A stretch of 64,000 bases of DNA from Methylophilus sp. (lineage in GTDB: Bacteria; Pseudomonadota; Gammaproteobacteria; Burkholderiales; Methylophilaceae). Positions 38,370 to 47,783 of this stretch are shown piece by piece. The DNA lies in NCBI RefSeq assembly GCF_008015755.1, contig NZ_SSGF01000018.1, positions 124,001 through 188,000 on the forward strand, in the 5' to 3' direction. Below the pieces are notes generated by a model. That model was not told the origin of the DNA, made no database searches, and worked only from the letters and a program-made list of their open reading frames with translations. A program made the translations under genes and the position numbers. Each line of letters opens with the position of its first letter. Positions within the stretch are counted from its first letter, which is position 1.

Positions 38370-38414
38370 AACCGGCAAACGTCATATGGGCTTTTATTCG
38401 CTTAAAATGCCTGT

Positions 38415-39521
38415 ATGAGCTATTACAAACCAGAGCCTGCTTACACCCACGGCAGCCAAGCAAAAGTGGGGATTCTGTTAGCCAACCTGGGGACGCCTGA
38501 AGCCCCAACGGCAAAGGCCCTCAGGCCTTATCTGCAACAGTTTCTGATGGACAGGCGTGTCGTTGAAATTCCGCGCTTTATCTGGTGCTGGATCTTGCAC
38601 TGCATCATTCTGGTATTTCGCCCGAAAAAATCAGCCGAAAAATACGCCAGTGTCTGGACAGACCAAGGCTCGCCATTGATGGTCTATGCTCAGCAACAGA
38701 AGAAGTTGCTGCAAGGCTATCTGTCACAAAAAATCAACTCGCCCTTTGCCGTCGAGCTAGGCATGACCTACGGCAACCCCAGCATGCAAAGTGCCATAGA
38801 GTTACTCAAAGCACAAGGCTGTGACCGCATTCTGGTGTTCCCGCTGTATCCGCAATATGCCGCCAGCAGCACCGCCGCCGCGCTAGACGCGGTGTGGCGC
38901 GCGTTACTTAAAATGCGCAACGTGCCCGCCATTCGCACTATCAAGCATTATCACGACCACCCACTCTATATTCAAGCACTTGCCAGCCATATTCAGGCCT
39001 ACTGGAAACTGAACGGCAAACCCGAAAAACTGGTCATGAGCTTTCATGGCGTCCCTAAATTTCATCTGCTCAAAGGCGACCCTTACCACTGCGAATGCCA
39101 TAAAACCGGTCGCCTGTTGGCCGAGGCCTTAGGCCTAACTAAAGAACAATACCAGATAGCCTTCCAATCCCGCTTTGGCCGCCAGGAATGGCTACAGCCT
39201 TACCTCGCCAATACGTTGGACGCCTTAGGCAAACAACGACTCAATCGCATAGACGTGGTCTGCCCAGGTTTTAGCAGCGACTGCCTGGAAACCCTGGAAG
39301 AAATCGCCATGGAAGGCAAACACTTATTCCAGTCTGTGGGCGGCGGGGATTATCGCTATATCCCAGCGCTGAATAGCGAGGCAGTTTGGATTGAAGCGAT
39401 GCGCGATATTGCGCTGGAGCATTTGCAGGGGTGGGTGAGTGATAACTTTGATGCAGTGAAGGCTGAAGCTGAGGCGCAAAGAAGCAAGCAGCGCGCACTG
39501 GAGATGGGTTCTGAAAAGTAA
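38415..39521 (+). CDS. hemH: ferrochelatase
   Basis: A 368-residue enzyme inserting Fe(II) into protoporphyrin IX, the last step of protoheme synthesis. VGILLANLGTPEAPTA at the N terminus, PLYPQYAASSTAA, the metal-site SFHGVPKFH (His near residue 214), FQSRFGRQEWLQPY, and the C-terminal CPGFSSDCLETLEEI are diagnostic. Length is that of betaproteobacterial HemH. Confidence 0.97.
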   Translation: MSYYKPEPAYTHGSQAKVGILLANLGTPEAPTAKALRPYLQQFLMDRRVVEIPRFIWCWILHCIILVFRPKKSAEKYASVWTDQGSPLMVYAQQQKKLLQGYLSQKINSPFAVELGMTYGNPSMQSAIELLKAQGCDRILVFPLYPQYAASSTAAALDAVWRALLKMRNVPAIRTIKHYHDHPLYIQALASHIQAYWKLNGKPEKLVMSFHGVPKFHLLKGDPYHCECHKTGRLLAEALGLTKEQYQIAFQSRFGRQEWLQPYLANTLDALGKQRLNRIDVVCPGFSSDCLETLEEIAMEGKHLFQSVGGGDYRYIPALNSEAVWIEAMRDIALEHLQGWVSDNFDAVKAEAEAQRSKQRALEMGSEK

Positions 39522-39602
39522 CGCTGGGCTCATCTTGATTCCAGTGCCAGCCCGCGCCGATTACGCGTTATAATCGCCTTTTAACGTTTTTATCGTTTCC
39601 TT

Positions 39603-40592
39603 ATGATCGTTATCACCGGTGGCGCAGGCATGATTGGTTCTATCATGGCCTGGCATTTGAACAACAAACTGGGTCGGCAGGACCTGGTGATTGTTGACCG
39701 CATCACGCATGAAAGCCAGTGGCAGAATCTGGTACACAGGCACTATGCTGAGTACCTGGACAAAGATCAGCTGTTCGATTTTCTGGAAGACAACGACGAT
39801 ATCACCGCGGTGATTCATATGGGGGCCATCAGCGCGACCACTGAGCGCGATTTTAACAAGCTGGTGGCGGATAATATGCATTATTCGCAGGACTTGTGGT
39901 CGTGGTGTGCCGAGTATGAGGTGCCGTTTTTTTACGCCAGCTCTGCCGCGACTTATGGCGGTGGTGAGCAAGGCTATGACGATGCTAGCATTGAGAACCT
40001 GCGCCCATTGAATGGCTATGGCTACTCAAAACACTTTTTTGACCAGTGGGTGTTACAGCAAGTCACGCAAAAACAGGCCACGCCACCGGCGTGGGCTGGC
40101 TTCAAGTTTTTTAATGTCTACGGGCCAAATGAATATCACAAAGAGCGCATGGCCAGCGTGGCTTATCACACGTTTAACCAATTTAAAGAAACCGGCACCA
40201 TGCGCCTGTTTAAAGGCACCAAGACTGGTGTCGAAGACGGCATGCAACTGCGTGACTTTGTCTATGTGAAAGACGTGGCGGATGTGATGGGCTTTTTTTT
40301 AGAGGCAGCGCTTAAAAACAAACCAGTTGCCAGCGCCATTTACAATATTGGTACTGGCCAGGCACGTAGTTTTAAAGACCTGGCGACCAATGTGATGACC
40401 AGCATGACGCGCGAGCCGAATATTACTTATATCGACATGCCGCAAGACTTGCAGGGTAAGTATCAGTATTTCACCCAAGCTGAAATGCAAAAGCTGCGCC
40501 AGGCCGGTTATAAAAAACCATTTACCACACTGGAAGAAGGCGTAAAGGACTACGTGCAGAACTACTTGCTGCAGGATGACCCTTACGCATAA
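39603..40592 (+). CDS. hldD: ADP-L-glycero-D-manno-heptose 6-epimerase
   Basis: A 329-residue short-chain dehydrogenase-type epimerase converting ADP-D,D-heptose to ADP-L,D-heptose for the lipopolysaccharide inner core. NADP site ITGGAGMIGS, then SSAATYGGG and the catalytic YGYSKHFFD (YxxxK). Head of a compact series hldD-gmhA-hldE-waaF; hemH lies 81 bp upstream. Confidence 0.96.
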   Translation: MIVITGGAGMIGSIMAWHLNNKLGRQDLVIVDRITHESQWQNLVHRHYAEYLDKDQLFDFLEDNDDITAVIHMGAISATTERDFNKLVADNMHYSQDLWSWCAEYEVPFFYASSAATYGGGEQGYDDASIENLRPLNGYGYSKHFFDQWVLQQVTQKQATPPAWAGFKFFNVYGPNEYHKERMASVAYHTFNQFKETGTMRLFKGTKTGVEDGMQLRDFVYVKDVADVMGFFLEAALKNKPVASAIYNIGTGQARSFKDLATNVMTSMTREPNITYIDMPQDLQGKYQYFTQAEMQKLRQAGYKKPFTTLEEGVKDYVQNYLLQDDPYA

Positions 40593-40607
40593 GAGGCTTC
40601 AGGAATT

Positions 40608-41177
40608 GTGAGCGATATGAACCATATTGAATACCTCAAAGGCGAGCACGCCGCGCATGTGGCGATGTTCCAAGCGCTGGAGCCGTTGTTCCCGATGATT
40701 AGCGACGTTGGCAACCTGCTTCGTGATTGCATTCAGCGCGGTGGCAAGGTGTTGCTGTGCGGCAACGGCGGCAGCGCGGCCGATAGCCAGCATATTGCGG
40801 CTGAAATCGTCGGCCGTTTTAAAAAAGAGCGCAAAGGCTTGCCGTCAATCGCACTGACTACGGACACGTCTATCCTCACCTCGGTGGGCAATGATTATGG
40901 CTATGACTATATTTTTGCCCGCCAGGTAGAAGCCTTGTGCCGCCCGGAAGACGTCTTGATTGGCCTCACCACCAGCGGCAACAGTGCCAACGTGGTGCGT
41001 GCGATTGAAACGGCCAATGAAATCGGCGCAACGACCATTGGTTTAACCGGCGGTAGCGGCGGCAAAATGAATACGCTTTGCACACACAATATCGTGGTGC
41101 CTTCCAGCGTCACGGCGCGCATCCAGGAAGCGCATATCTTTATCGGCCATTGCCTGTGTGAAATTCTGGAATCCTGA
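40608..41177 (+). CDS. gmhA: sedoheptulose-7-phosphate isomerase
   Basis: A 189-residue SIS-domain isomerase forming D-glycero-D-manno-heptose 7-phosphate, first step to ADP-heptose. [21 protein letters not shown] and [14 protein letters not shown] are the signature; QEAHIFIGH carries C-terminal active-site residues. The start is GTG 40608 (AGGA just upstream) or ATG 40617. The stop overlaps the hldE start by one base (TGATG). Confidence 0.95.
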   Translation: MSDMNHIEYLKGEHAAHVAMFQALEPLFPMISDVGNLLRDCIQRGGKVLLCGNGGSAADSQHIAAEIVGRFKKERKGLPSIALTTDTSILTSVGNDYGYDYIFARQVEALCRPEDVLIGLTTSGNSANVVRAIETANEIGATTIGLTGGSGGKMNTLCTHNIVVPSSVTARIQEAHIFIGHCLCEILES

Positions 41178-42634
41178 TGAATCCTAGCATTGCAAACCTG
41201 GTTGCCCATTTTGGCGAGCACCCACAACACGCGCTGGTGATCGGCGATGTGATGCTGGACCGCTACCTGATGGGCGAAGTGAACCGCATTTCGCCTGAAG
41301 CGCCGGTGCCTGTGGTGCTGATTAAATCAGAACAACAGCGTGCAGGCGGTGCAGCCAATGTGGCAGCCAACCTCGCATTACTAGGCATACACACGCGCAT
41401 GATCGGTTTGATTGGCAACGATCATGAAGGCCAGCGTTTAATGGCGGCAATATCAGACTATGGCATTGATACACAAGCCATGCTGACCACCGCGACGCGC
41501 CCAACCATCGCCAAAACCCGCATTCTCGGCGGGCACCAGCAAATGCTGCGGCTGGATCAGGAAATCACAGCCGCGTTATCCGCCAGTGAAGCAGAACAAG
41601 TCACGCAAGCCATCGGCTCTGCGCTGCAACAGCAACCTGCGCTGATTATCTTGTCTGACTATGCCAAAGGCCTGCTCACAGAACAAGTATGCCAACAAGT
41701 GATTAGCTATGGACGCCAACACGGGATTCCGGTGCTCGTTGACCCTAAAGGACGCAACTACGACAAATACCGTGGCGCAACGGCTCTGACACCTAATAAA
41801 AAAGAGACCGCGGAAGCTTGCGATACGCACACCAATGATCCGGCATTAATCGACAAGGCACGTACACTCAAAGCCAGCCTGGCGCTGGATTTTCTTGCGG
41901 TCACCCGTGGTGAAGAAGGCATTACGCTGATCACAGAACAGACGGAGCACTTAAGTGCCACCGCCAAGCAGGTGTTTGATGTGTCAGGCGCAGGCGACAC
42001 CGTGATTGCGACCCTCGCTGCAGGTCTCATGCATGGTTTGAGCGCGCTAGATAGCCTGTCACTGGCCAATATCGCGGCTGGTGTGGTCGTGGGCAAAGTG
42101 GGCACAGTGCCTATTACCAAAGCCGACCTGATCGATGCGATTGCCACCGCCCAGGGCAGTGAGCAAGCACATAAAGTGAGTGAGTTGCCAGAGTTGTTGC
42201 ACAAAGTCGCCAACTGGAAACAACAGGGCCAAAGAATTGTGTTTACCAATGGCTGCTTTGACCTGCTGCATGCCGGGCATGTGACCTATCTCGAAGGCGC
42301 AAAAAAACGCGGCGACAAGCTGATTTTAGGCTTGAATACCGATCGTTCAGTCTCAGCACTCAAAGGCCCGACGCGCCCGGTGGTGAATGAAAAAGACCGT
42401 GCTCGAGTGTTGGCTGCGCTGGAGTCCGTCGATGCGGTTATTTTGTTCGATGAGGACACGCCTCTGAGCCTGATCAATGCCATTCAACCAAATGTCATTG
42501 CCAAAGGCAGCGACTATACCGCTGACCAGGTGGTTGGCGGCAATGAAGTCTTGTCATGGGGCGGTGAAATTGCCCTGATTGACCTGGTTGAAGGCCGCAG
42601 CACCACTAACCTGATTAAAAAATTGCACGCATGA
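41177..42634 (+). CDS. hldE: bifunctional heptose 7-phosphate kinase / heptose 1-phosphate adenylyltransferase
   Basis: A 485-residue fusion. The PfkB-like kinase domain (about 1-325) has AGGAANVAANLALLG and the catalytic DVSGAGDTVIA. The adenylyltransferase domain (about 345-485) has FTNGCFDLLHAGHV and KGSDY. It makes heptose 1,7-bisphosphate and later ADP-heptose. The GmhB phosphatase between these steps is not in the window. Overlaps gmhA by one base and waaF by four (ATGA). Confidence 0.97.
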   Translation: MNPSIANLVAHFGEHPQHALVIGDVMLDRYLMGEVNRISPEAPVPVVLIKSEQQRAGGAANVAANLALLGIHTRMIGLIGNDHEGQRLMAAISDYGIDTQAMLTTATRPTIAKTRILGGHQQMLRLDQEITAALSASEAEQVTQAIGSALQQQPALIILSDYAKGLLTEQVCQQVISYGRQHGIPVLVDPKGRNYDKYRGATALTPNKKETAEACDTHTNDPALIDKARTLKASLALDFLAVTRGEEGITLITEQTEHLSATAKQVFDVSGAGDTVIATLAAGLMHGLSALDSLSLANIAAGVVVGKVGTVPITKADLIDAIATAQGSEQAHKVSELPELLHKVANWKQQGQRIVFTNGCFDLLHAGHVTYLEGAKKRGDKLILGLNTDRSVSALKGPTRPVVNEKDRARVLAALESVDAVILFDEDTPLSLINAIQPNVIAKGSDYTADQVVGGNEVLSWGGEIALIDLVEGRSTTNLIKKLHA

Positions 42635-43653
42635 ACAAGATTCTGGTGATGGGCCCGTCGTGGGTGGGCGACATGGTGTTGGCGCAGAGCCTGTTTAAGC
42701 AACTCAAAATCGAGCAGCCTGATTGCCAGATCACAGTCGCAGCACCAGCCTGGACCTTGCCCTTACTAGAAAGAATGCCAGAAGTCTCACACGCAATTGC
42801 CCTGCCGTTTAAACATGGTGACCTTGCATTAGGTGAGCGTTTTAAACTGGGACGTGAACTGGCCAAACAAGGCTTTAGCCAGGCAATTTTACTCACCAAC
42901 AGTCTAAAATCTGCGATTTTGCCATGGGCGGCTAAGATTCCTGTGCGTACCGGTTTTAAAGGCGAAATGCGTTATGGCCTAGTCAATGATATGCGCACGC
43001 TAGATAAAAGCGTGCTCAAAAAAACAGTCGAGCGCTTTGTTGCGCTTGGCTTACCCAAGAATACCGTGCTACCTGACTCATTACCGCAACCGGCCTTGCT
43101 GGCGGACCCCACGCATGCAAACACCCTGTTAGCCAAACTCAACATCCCCGATACAAAACAGCCAGTACTCGGCCTGTGCCCAGGCGCAGAATATGGCGAA
43201 GCCAAACGCTGGCCCGCTGAATACTATGCAGAGGTGGCTAATCACGCCTTGCAGCTGGGCTGGCAAGTCTGGTTATTTGGCTCAGAAAAAGATCAGCCAG
43301 TCACCGCCAATATCCAACAACTGACGCAGCAACGCTGCGTAGACCTGGCTGGCCGCACCAAACTCGGTGAAGCGATTGATTTAATGTCACTGTGCCACGC
43401 CATCATCAGCAACGACTCCGGCCTCATGCACGTGGCCGCGGCACTCGACAAAAAACTCATTGCCATTTACGGCTCATCTGATCCCAAACATACCCCACCC
43501 ATGCATCCGCAAGCGGTGGTGGAATATCTGGGACTGGAATGTAGCCCATGCTTTGAACGTGTCTGCCCGCTGGGGCATTTGAACTGCTTACGACAAATGC
43601 ACGCGGAAAAAATCATTATGCAGCTGTTCCCCAACCACAGCGGAAGTCACTAG
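42631..43653 (+). CDS. waaF: lipopolysaccharide heptosyltransferase II
   Basis: A 340-residue GT9 glycosyltransferase adding the second heptose of the inner core. MGPSWVGDMVLAQSL, LCPGAEYGEAKRWP and SNDSGLMHVAAAL (nucleotide-heptose site) are characteristic. waaC is not in view. Overlaps hldE by four bases and is followed after two bases by a membrane protein gene. Confidence 0.94.
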   Translation: MNKILVMGPSWVGDMVLAQSLFKQLKIEQPDCQITVAAPAWTLPLLERMPEVSHAIALPFKHGDLALGERFKLGRELAKQGFSQAILLTNSLKSAILPWAAKIPVRTGFKGEMRYGLVNDMRTLDKSVLKKTVERFVALGLPKNTVLPDSLPQPALLADPTHANTLLAKLNIPDTKQPVLGLCPGAEYGEAKRWPAEYYAEVANHALQLGWQVWLFGSEKDQPVTANIQQLTQQRCVDLAGRTKLGEAIDLMSLCHAIISNDSGLMHVAAALDKKLIAIYGSSDPKHTPPMHPQAVVEYLGLECSPCFERVCPLGHLNCLRQMHAEKIIMQLFPNHSGSH

Positions 43654-43655
43654 CC

Positions 43656-45233
43656 ATGTTTGCCAGACTGCCCTTTTTTGCGCATCGCCAGTCGATCAGC
43701 CTCAGTACCTGGCGCTGGTTATATTTGTTGCTAGCGCTGCTGATCGCGATAAAAGTGATGGCTAACCAGCACGGTTGGGTGAACAATGACTCCTTGTTAT
43801 ATTTCGAGCAAGCCAGACTGCTGGCAGCTAAAGAATGGTCAGCCGCTTTTCAATTATTTTCATGGCCATTGTATGCAGGGTTATTGGCGATTATTCATAC
43901 GCTCAGTGGGCTAGAAATCCAAACAGCGGCCCAGTGCCTTAACGCAGCCTGTTTTGTGGTGTTTGTCGCAGGTTTCCAGCAGTTATTGCTGGTCGCCGGG
44001 GCCAAGCAGCGCACCCTGCATTGGGGTGTATGGTTGTTGTTCTCCACCACCTATCTCGTCGGTGATATTCTGGGCATGCTACTGCGGGATGAAGGATTCT
44101 GGGCGGCTTACACCTGGGGATTAGTGTATTGGTGCCGATACGCGGAGTCACATCAACTCAAACAGGCACTTGCATTTCAAGCCTGCATGGTCGTAGCTAC
44201 GCTGTTTAGAATTGAAGTTGTCGCTTATCTCGTCGCGATTCCACTCTTAAGCTTGATTGCCCCGGCAACCGGCTGGCGCAAAAAAATCAGCCGATGGCTG
44301 ATGGCTAACGTGCTGGCAATTGCTGTGATCATTATTCTGATCATGGCCATCGTATCAGGCGTGGTCAAGCCTCAACAATTGGGCAGGCTACAAGAGGTCA
44401 GCTCTCAACTGACGCAGTTGTTTACTCACCGCTTAGATTTTATTGATCAAAAAGCAGACATCCTTGGTCAACAAGTCTTGGGTAACTTACTGGATGACTA
44501 TGCAAGGATTAGCTTGTGGAGCGCGTTACTATTGATCATTCTGCTCAAGACAGTCAAAGTTGCGGGCTACCCAACATTGATATTACTCGCCTGGCCCAAA
44601 CGCGCATGGTGGGGCAGCATCAACATTCACATGCAAAGACTGATGGCGCTCACACTCACCACTGGCTTGGTGGTTAGCACGGTCATTATTCTGAACACTT
44701 TTGTCTTATCCAGCCGCTACGTGATTGCCAGCGGAATTGTCATGCTATGCATGGCCGCCTTTGCCATCAGCCATTTTGAGCGGTGCTGGCCACGTTGGGT
44801 GATCCGCTTATGGATGCTGATCATGGCACTGATGGTACTTAGCAATGTGTGGGACCATCGGGCAATTGATTTGGACCGCGATGCGGTGAATGCGGTTAAA
44901 AAGATCAGTGCAGCTGACTCGCGCGTGTTTTATGACACCGAAAACGCTAGGTTTTATGCCAAAAAGCCATTTCTCAATCGCATAGATGGCTATAAACGGC
45001 TTAAACAAACGGAAGCGAACGGTCAAATCGATGCCTATGATATTTATGTCATCAGCCCTCACCATGACAGTCCTGACTATGAGACGTATGCGACACAATT
45101 GCTGAACAGCCACCACTTTGTGTTAACGAAAACACTCTACGGCTGGCGCAAAAAATCCAAAGCCTATATCTTTATCAAGTCTGATAAGAAAAATGCTGCC
45201 AGTGCTGTGGCTCCGGCCATCACTGAAAAATAA
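43656..45233 (+). CDS. polytopic membrane protein, probable GT39/GT-C-type glycosyltransferase
   Basis: A 525-residue inner-membrane protein with roughly ten hydrophobic helices and a polar C-terminal domain (about 400-525). After the first helix comes WVNNDSLLYFEQARLLA, which resembles the acidic loop of GT-C enzymes (ArnT/PMT type), and LLRDEGFWAAY is a second acidic-aromatic site. Such enzymes use lipid-linked sugars on the periplasmic side. It starts two bases after waaF, so a role in core or lipid A glycosylation is likely but inferred. O-antigen ligase is a weaker alternative. Confidence 0.6.
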   Translation: MFARLPFFAHRQSISLSTWRWLYLLLALLIAIKVMANQHGWVNNDSLLYFEQARLLAAKEWSAAFQLFSWPLYAGLLAIIHTLSGLEIQTAAQCLNAACFVVFVAGFQQLLLVAGAKQRTLHWGVWLLFSTTYLVGDILGMLLRDEGFWAAYTWGLVYWCRYAESHQLKQALAFQACMVVATLFRIEVVAYLVAIPLLSLIAPATGWRKKISRWLMANVLAIAVIIILIMAIVSGVVKPQQLGRLQEVSSQLTQLFTHRLDFIDQKADILGQQVLGNLLDDYARISLWSALLLIILLKTVKVAGYPTLILLAWPKRAWWGSINIHMQRLMALTLTTGLVVSTVIILNTFVLSSRYVIASGIVMLCMAAFAISHFERCWPRWVIRLWMLIMALMVLSNVWDHRAIDLDRDAVNAVKKISAADSRVFYDTENARFYAKKPFLNRIDGYKRLKQTEANGQIDAYDIYVISPHHDSPDYETYATQLLNSHHFVLTKTLYGWRKKSKAYIFIKSDKKNAASAVAPAITEK

Positions 45234-45284
45234 TATAAAAACACTGATAAAAACTAAGCGTATCTATTTGGGGTGCAGGCACTC

Positions 45285-46247
45285 ATGTCTCTGATCGGCA
45301 AACTTTCTAAAAAGTGGCGTGCGGGGTTGCGCCGCATGCGTTTAGGGTCACAGTTCAAACACCAGTACAACTGTCACCCGGACTTTGACCTGATCCGCGG
45401 TGAGACGCACTGCACGGTCTTATGGCAACAGCAAGTGCTAGCTAGCATTCCATTTGCGCATACCCTGAGTAAAACCATGGACGGCCCTTGCTGGATCGTG
45501 GCTTCTGGCCCTTCCCTTGCCGAGGCTGATCTGCACAAAATCGCGACATTCCCCACCATCAGCCTCAATTGTGCCATCAAGAAATTTGTCGATCACAGAC
45601 TGACGCCGACACACACGATTATTGTCGACCATCGCGTATTTGAGCGGCAATGGGAATGTGTCACTGCCGCCATCCAGTCAGGTGCAAACTGTTTTTTCAG
45701 TTTTGAGGGTTTAAGTATTATTGCTGAGCGCGCGCCCACATTATTGCAGCAAGGCAATATTTACTTGATTGAATCCGCCACTAGAAAATATGGCGTTGCG
45801 CGATGGAGTATTAAGCAATGCCTGCAGCAGTTTCAGCAGGATCCAGAAATCACATTGGCCGCTGACCTACTGCCATATTGCCGGGCGATTGGTTTTAGCC
45901 ACAACTTGCAAAAAGGTGTTTTCGCAGGCAAAACGGTTGCCACCTGGGCGGTACAACTGGCTTTCGGCTTGGGCTATCGCGCGATTTATATCGTAGGCAT
46001 GGACTTAGGCGGCACTGGCAAAGCGCATTTTTATGCGGATAAAAACAACCCTGCCCCTGATTTTTTACGCTATTACGAGCCTCATATCCGAGGTTGTTTT
46101 GAATTGGCCAGAGAAGCCAGTGATAAAAAAGGTGTTAAGTTATATAATCTGTCTTTAAAAAGCGCCTTACCAGCACAGATTATTCCAAAAATCACTTTTG
46201 CCGAGGCTTTGCAACAAATAGAAGATCAAACGTCCTCTTTGAAATGA
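45285..46247 (+). CDS. DUF115 / MptE-like protein of glycan clusters
   Basis: A 320-residue cytoplasmic protein. WIVASGPSLAEADLHKI is the Rossmann-like DUF115 signature (GSGPSL), followed by SLNCAIKKF and a second conserved block IYIVGMDLGGTGKAHFY. Relatives occur in flagellin-glycosylation and polysaccharide loci and resemble pterin diphosphokinase MptE; biochemical role is unclear. ATG 45285 has GGGGTG upstream; the frame also opens at GTG 45273. Six bases separate it from the next gene, so they are co-transcribed. Confidence 0.65.
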   Translation: MSLIGKLSKKWRAGLRRMRLGSQFKHQYNCHPDFDLIRGETHCTVLWQQQVLASIPFAHTLSKTMDGPCWIVASGPSLAEADLHKIATFPTISLNCAIKKFVDHRLTPTHTIIVDHRVFERQWECVTAAIQSGANCFFSFEGLSIIAERAPTLLQQGNIYLIESATRKYGVARWSIKQCLQQFQQDPEITLAADLLPYCRAIGFSHNLQKGVFAGKTVATWAVQLAFGLGYRAIYIVGMDLGGTGKAHFYADKNNPAPDFLRYYEPHIRGCFELAREASDKKGVKLYNLSLKSALPAQIIPKITFAEALQQIEDQTSSLK

Positions 46248-46253
46248 CCCACT

Positions 46254-46916
46254 ATGAAAATTATCATCCCACTGCAAACCTGCTCAACCCGCATCCCGCA
46301 CAAAAACATCCGTCCGTTTTATCAGGATGATTCATTGTTTGACATTAAAGCCAAACAAATTCTCACCTTTGAATCACCGGAAAATGTCTATGTGTCGTCT
46401 GAAAGTGTCGAACTGGTGAAACCCTTGTGTGATAAATATGGTTTTCATTTCATGCAACGCGATAATGCACTGACTGGCAACAAAATCTATCAGCCTGATT
46501 TGGTCAAAGCCTTGACGGATCCCTTGCCTGGTGATGATGACATTATGTGGATACAGGTTACCTCGCCGCTATTTAATCAGTTTAAAGAGGCGCTTGAGGC
46601 TTGGAAGACGGTGCGTGATGAGCATGACTCACTGGTTGCAGTGAAACCATTTAAAGGCCATTTGCTGGACGCCAAAGGCAACCCGGTCAATTACGGGTTT
46701 GGTTATTGGCACAAAGTATCGCAAGACCTGCCAAAACTGTATTCTGTGCTGTGGAGCCTGTTCATTCTCAAACGTGAAACCGTCAACCGCTTTCACTACC
46801 ATATTGGCGTGAATCCATACCTGTTTGAAACCAACCATATGGTGGTCGATATTGATTACCACGAAGACTTTGAACTGGCGGGGATGATTTACACCAAGCT
46901 GCACGGCACGATTTAA
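46254..46916 (+). CDS. acylneuraminate cytidylyltransferase-like nucleotidyltransferase
   Basis: A 220-residue GT-A-fold nucleotidyltransferase. IIPLQTCSTRIPHKNIRPF matches the CMP-sugar synthetase loop IIPARxGSxRIPxKNI, but the usual Arg is Gln and the Gly is Cys. IMWIQVTSPLFN matches the LQPTSPL block. VDIDYHEDFELA ends it, as in NeuA/KdsB relatives. It probably activates an acidic sugar, but the altered loop makes activity uncertain. Terminal gene of the hldD-waaF series. Confidence 0.62.
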   Translation: MKIIIPLQTCSTRIPHKNIRPFYQDDSLFDIKAKQILTFESPENVYVSSESVELVKPLCDKYGFHFMQRDNALTGNKIYQPDLVKALTDPLPGDDDIMWIQVTSPLFNQFKEALEAWKTVRDEHDSLVAVKPFKGHLLDAKGNPVNYGFGYWHKVSQDLPKLYSVLWSLFILKRETVNRFHYHIGVNPYLFETNHMVVDIDYHEDFELAGMIYTKLHGTI

Positions 46917-46942
46917 ACGCTAGCCAGCAGTGGCTAGCGTTT
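46915..46942. terminator. hairpin shared by two convergent stop codons
   Basis: AAACGCTAGCCA, loop GCAG, TGGCTAGCGTTT: perfect 12-bp stem containing parts of the TAA stops of the nucleotidyltransferase and waaP genes. T tails are short (three), so it may act as a barrier or 3'-end stabiliser. Confidence 0.65.
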
Positions 46943-47783
46943 ACATGACGACGCCATTGCTTATTTTGCGCTGATATTTGATATATAACTTATCTGCTCT
47001 GGCAAATACCTGCTGCCACACTGAACTATTACGCTCCACACGCCAATCGCAGTGCGGCCAAGCCGAATAGTAATATTTTAAAAACGTCAACCAGTCGCCT
47101 CGACTCAGTCCGACATCCATCGCCGAAAAATATAAAGCTGCCATGTCTTTGATTTGCATGCGCGCTGAAGGGGGCGTGTGTATTTCAACCCGATGCAGAT
47201 CAAGCACATATAACGCAGGTGGGACCTGCGCCATTTCCTCACGTTTGAAGCAAAAATGGCAAATATAAAAATCGCGGTGATAAATGCCGTGTGCATGTAG
47301 CCTGCCGGCGACCTCAGCGACCTGTCGGATCAGCGCACGTTTGTACTGCAGCCTCGGCGGCTGTGTCTGCCAGAGCAACGCCAGGTCCTCCAGCGTGACG
47401 ATATCTCCGAGATCTTCAGTCATGACAAAAGAACGCAGGTTCGCTGGTACACAGCCTTGTACGCCGTCTGCAACATAAGGCGTGGTCGGAATATTTAAAT
47501 CTGTCAGTGCTTGAATAGCAACAACCTCATTGCGCGCACTGACAACTGGACGTTTAAAAGACATCCAGTTTTTAAAGATCTCCAGCCAGCCAACACCGTT
47601 ATGCCGCTTGATAAAATAGTAGCGCTGTCCGAACTTCACTTTGAGCGTCTGTCGAGTCGCAACGGCACGAAATACCTGCCCATCAATATGCATCAGGTAC
47701 TCAAACAAATCATCCCGCGCCAGAATATCCGGAGGCAGTTCATGATCCGTTGCAAAATTAAGCGTTTTTTTCACGGCAATCAA
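46941..47783 (-). CDS. waaP: lipopolysaccharide core heptose(I) kinase
   Basis: A 280-residue protein-kinase-like enzyme phosphorylating heptose I of the inner core. It aligns along its length with E. coli WaaP: FRAVATRQTLK, MTEDLGDIVTLED, catalytic YHRDFYICHF (D171) and VLDLHRVEIH (D195). TTG 47783 overlaps the upstream stop as TTGA; a GTG at 47774 is the alternative, and no ATG is available. In Pseudomonas the homologue is essential for outer-membrane integrity. Confidence 0.9.
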   Translation of the reverse strand: MIAVKKTLNFATDHELPPDILARDDLFEYLMHIDGQVFRAVATRQTLKVKFGQRYYFIKRHNGVGWLEIFKNWMSFKRPVVSARNEVVAIQALTDLNIPTTPYVADGVQGCVPANLRSFVMTEDLGDIVTLEDLALLWQTQPPRLQYKRALIRQVAEVAGRLHAHGIYHRDFYICHFCFKREEMAQVPPALYVLDLHRVEIHTPPSARMQIKDMAALYFSAMDVGLSRGDWLTFLKYYYSAWPHCDWRVERNSSVWQQVFARADKLYIKYQRKISNGVVM

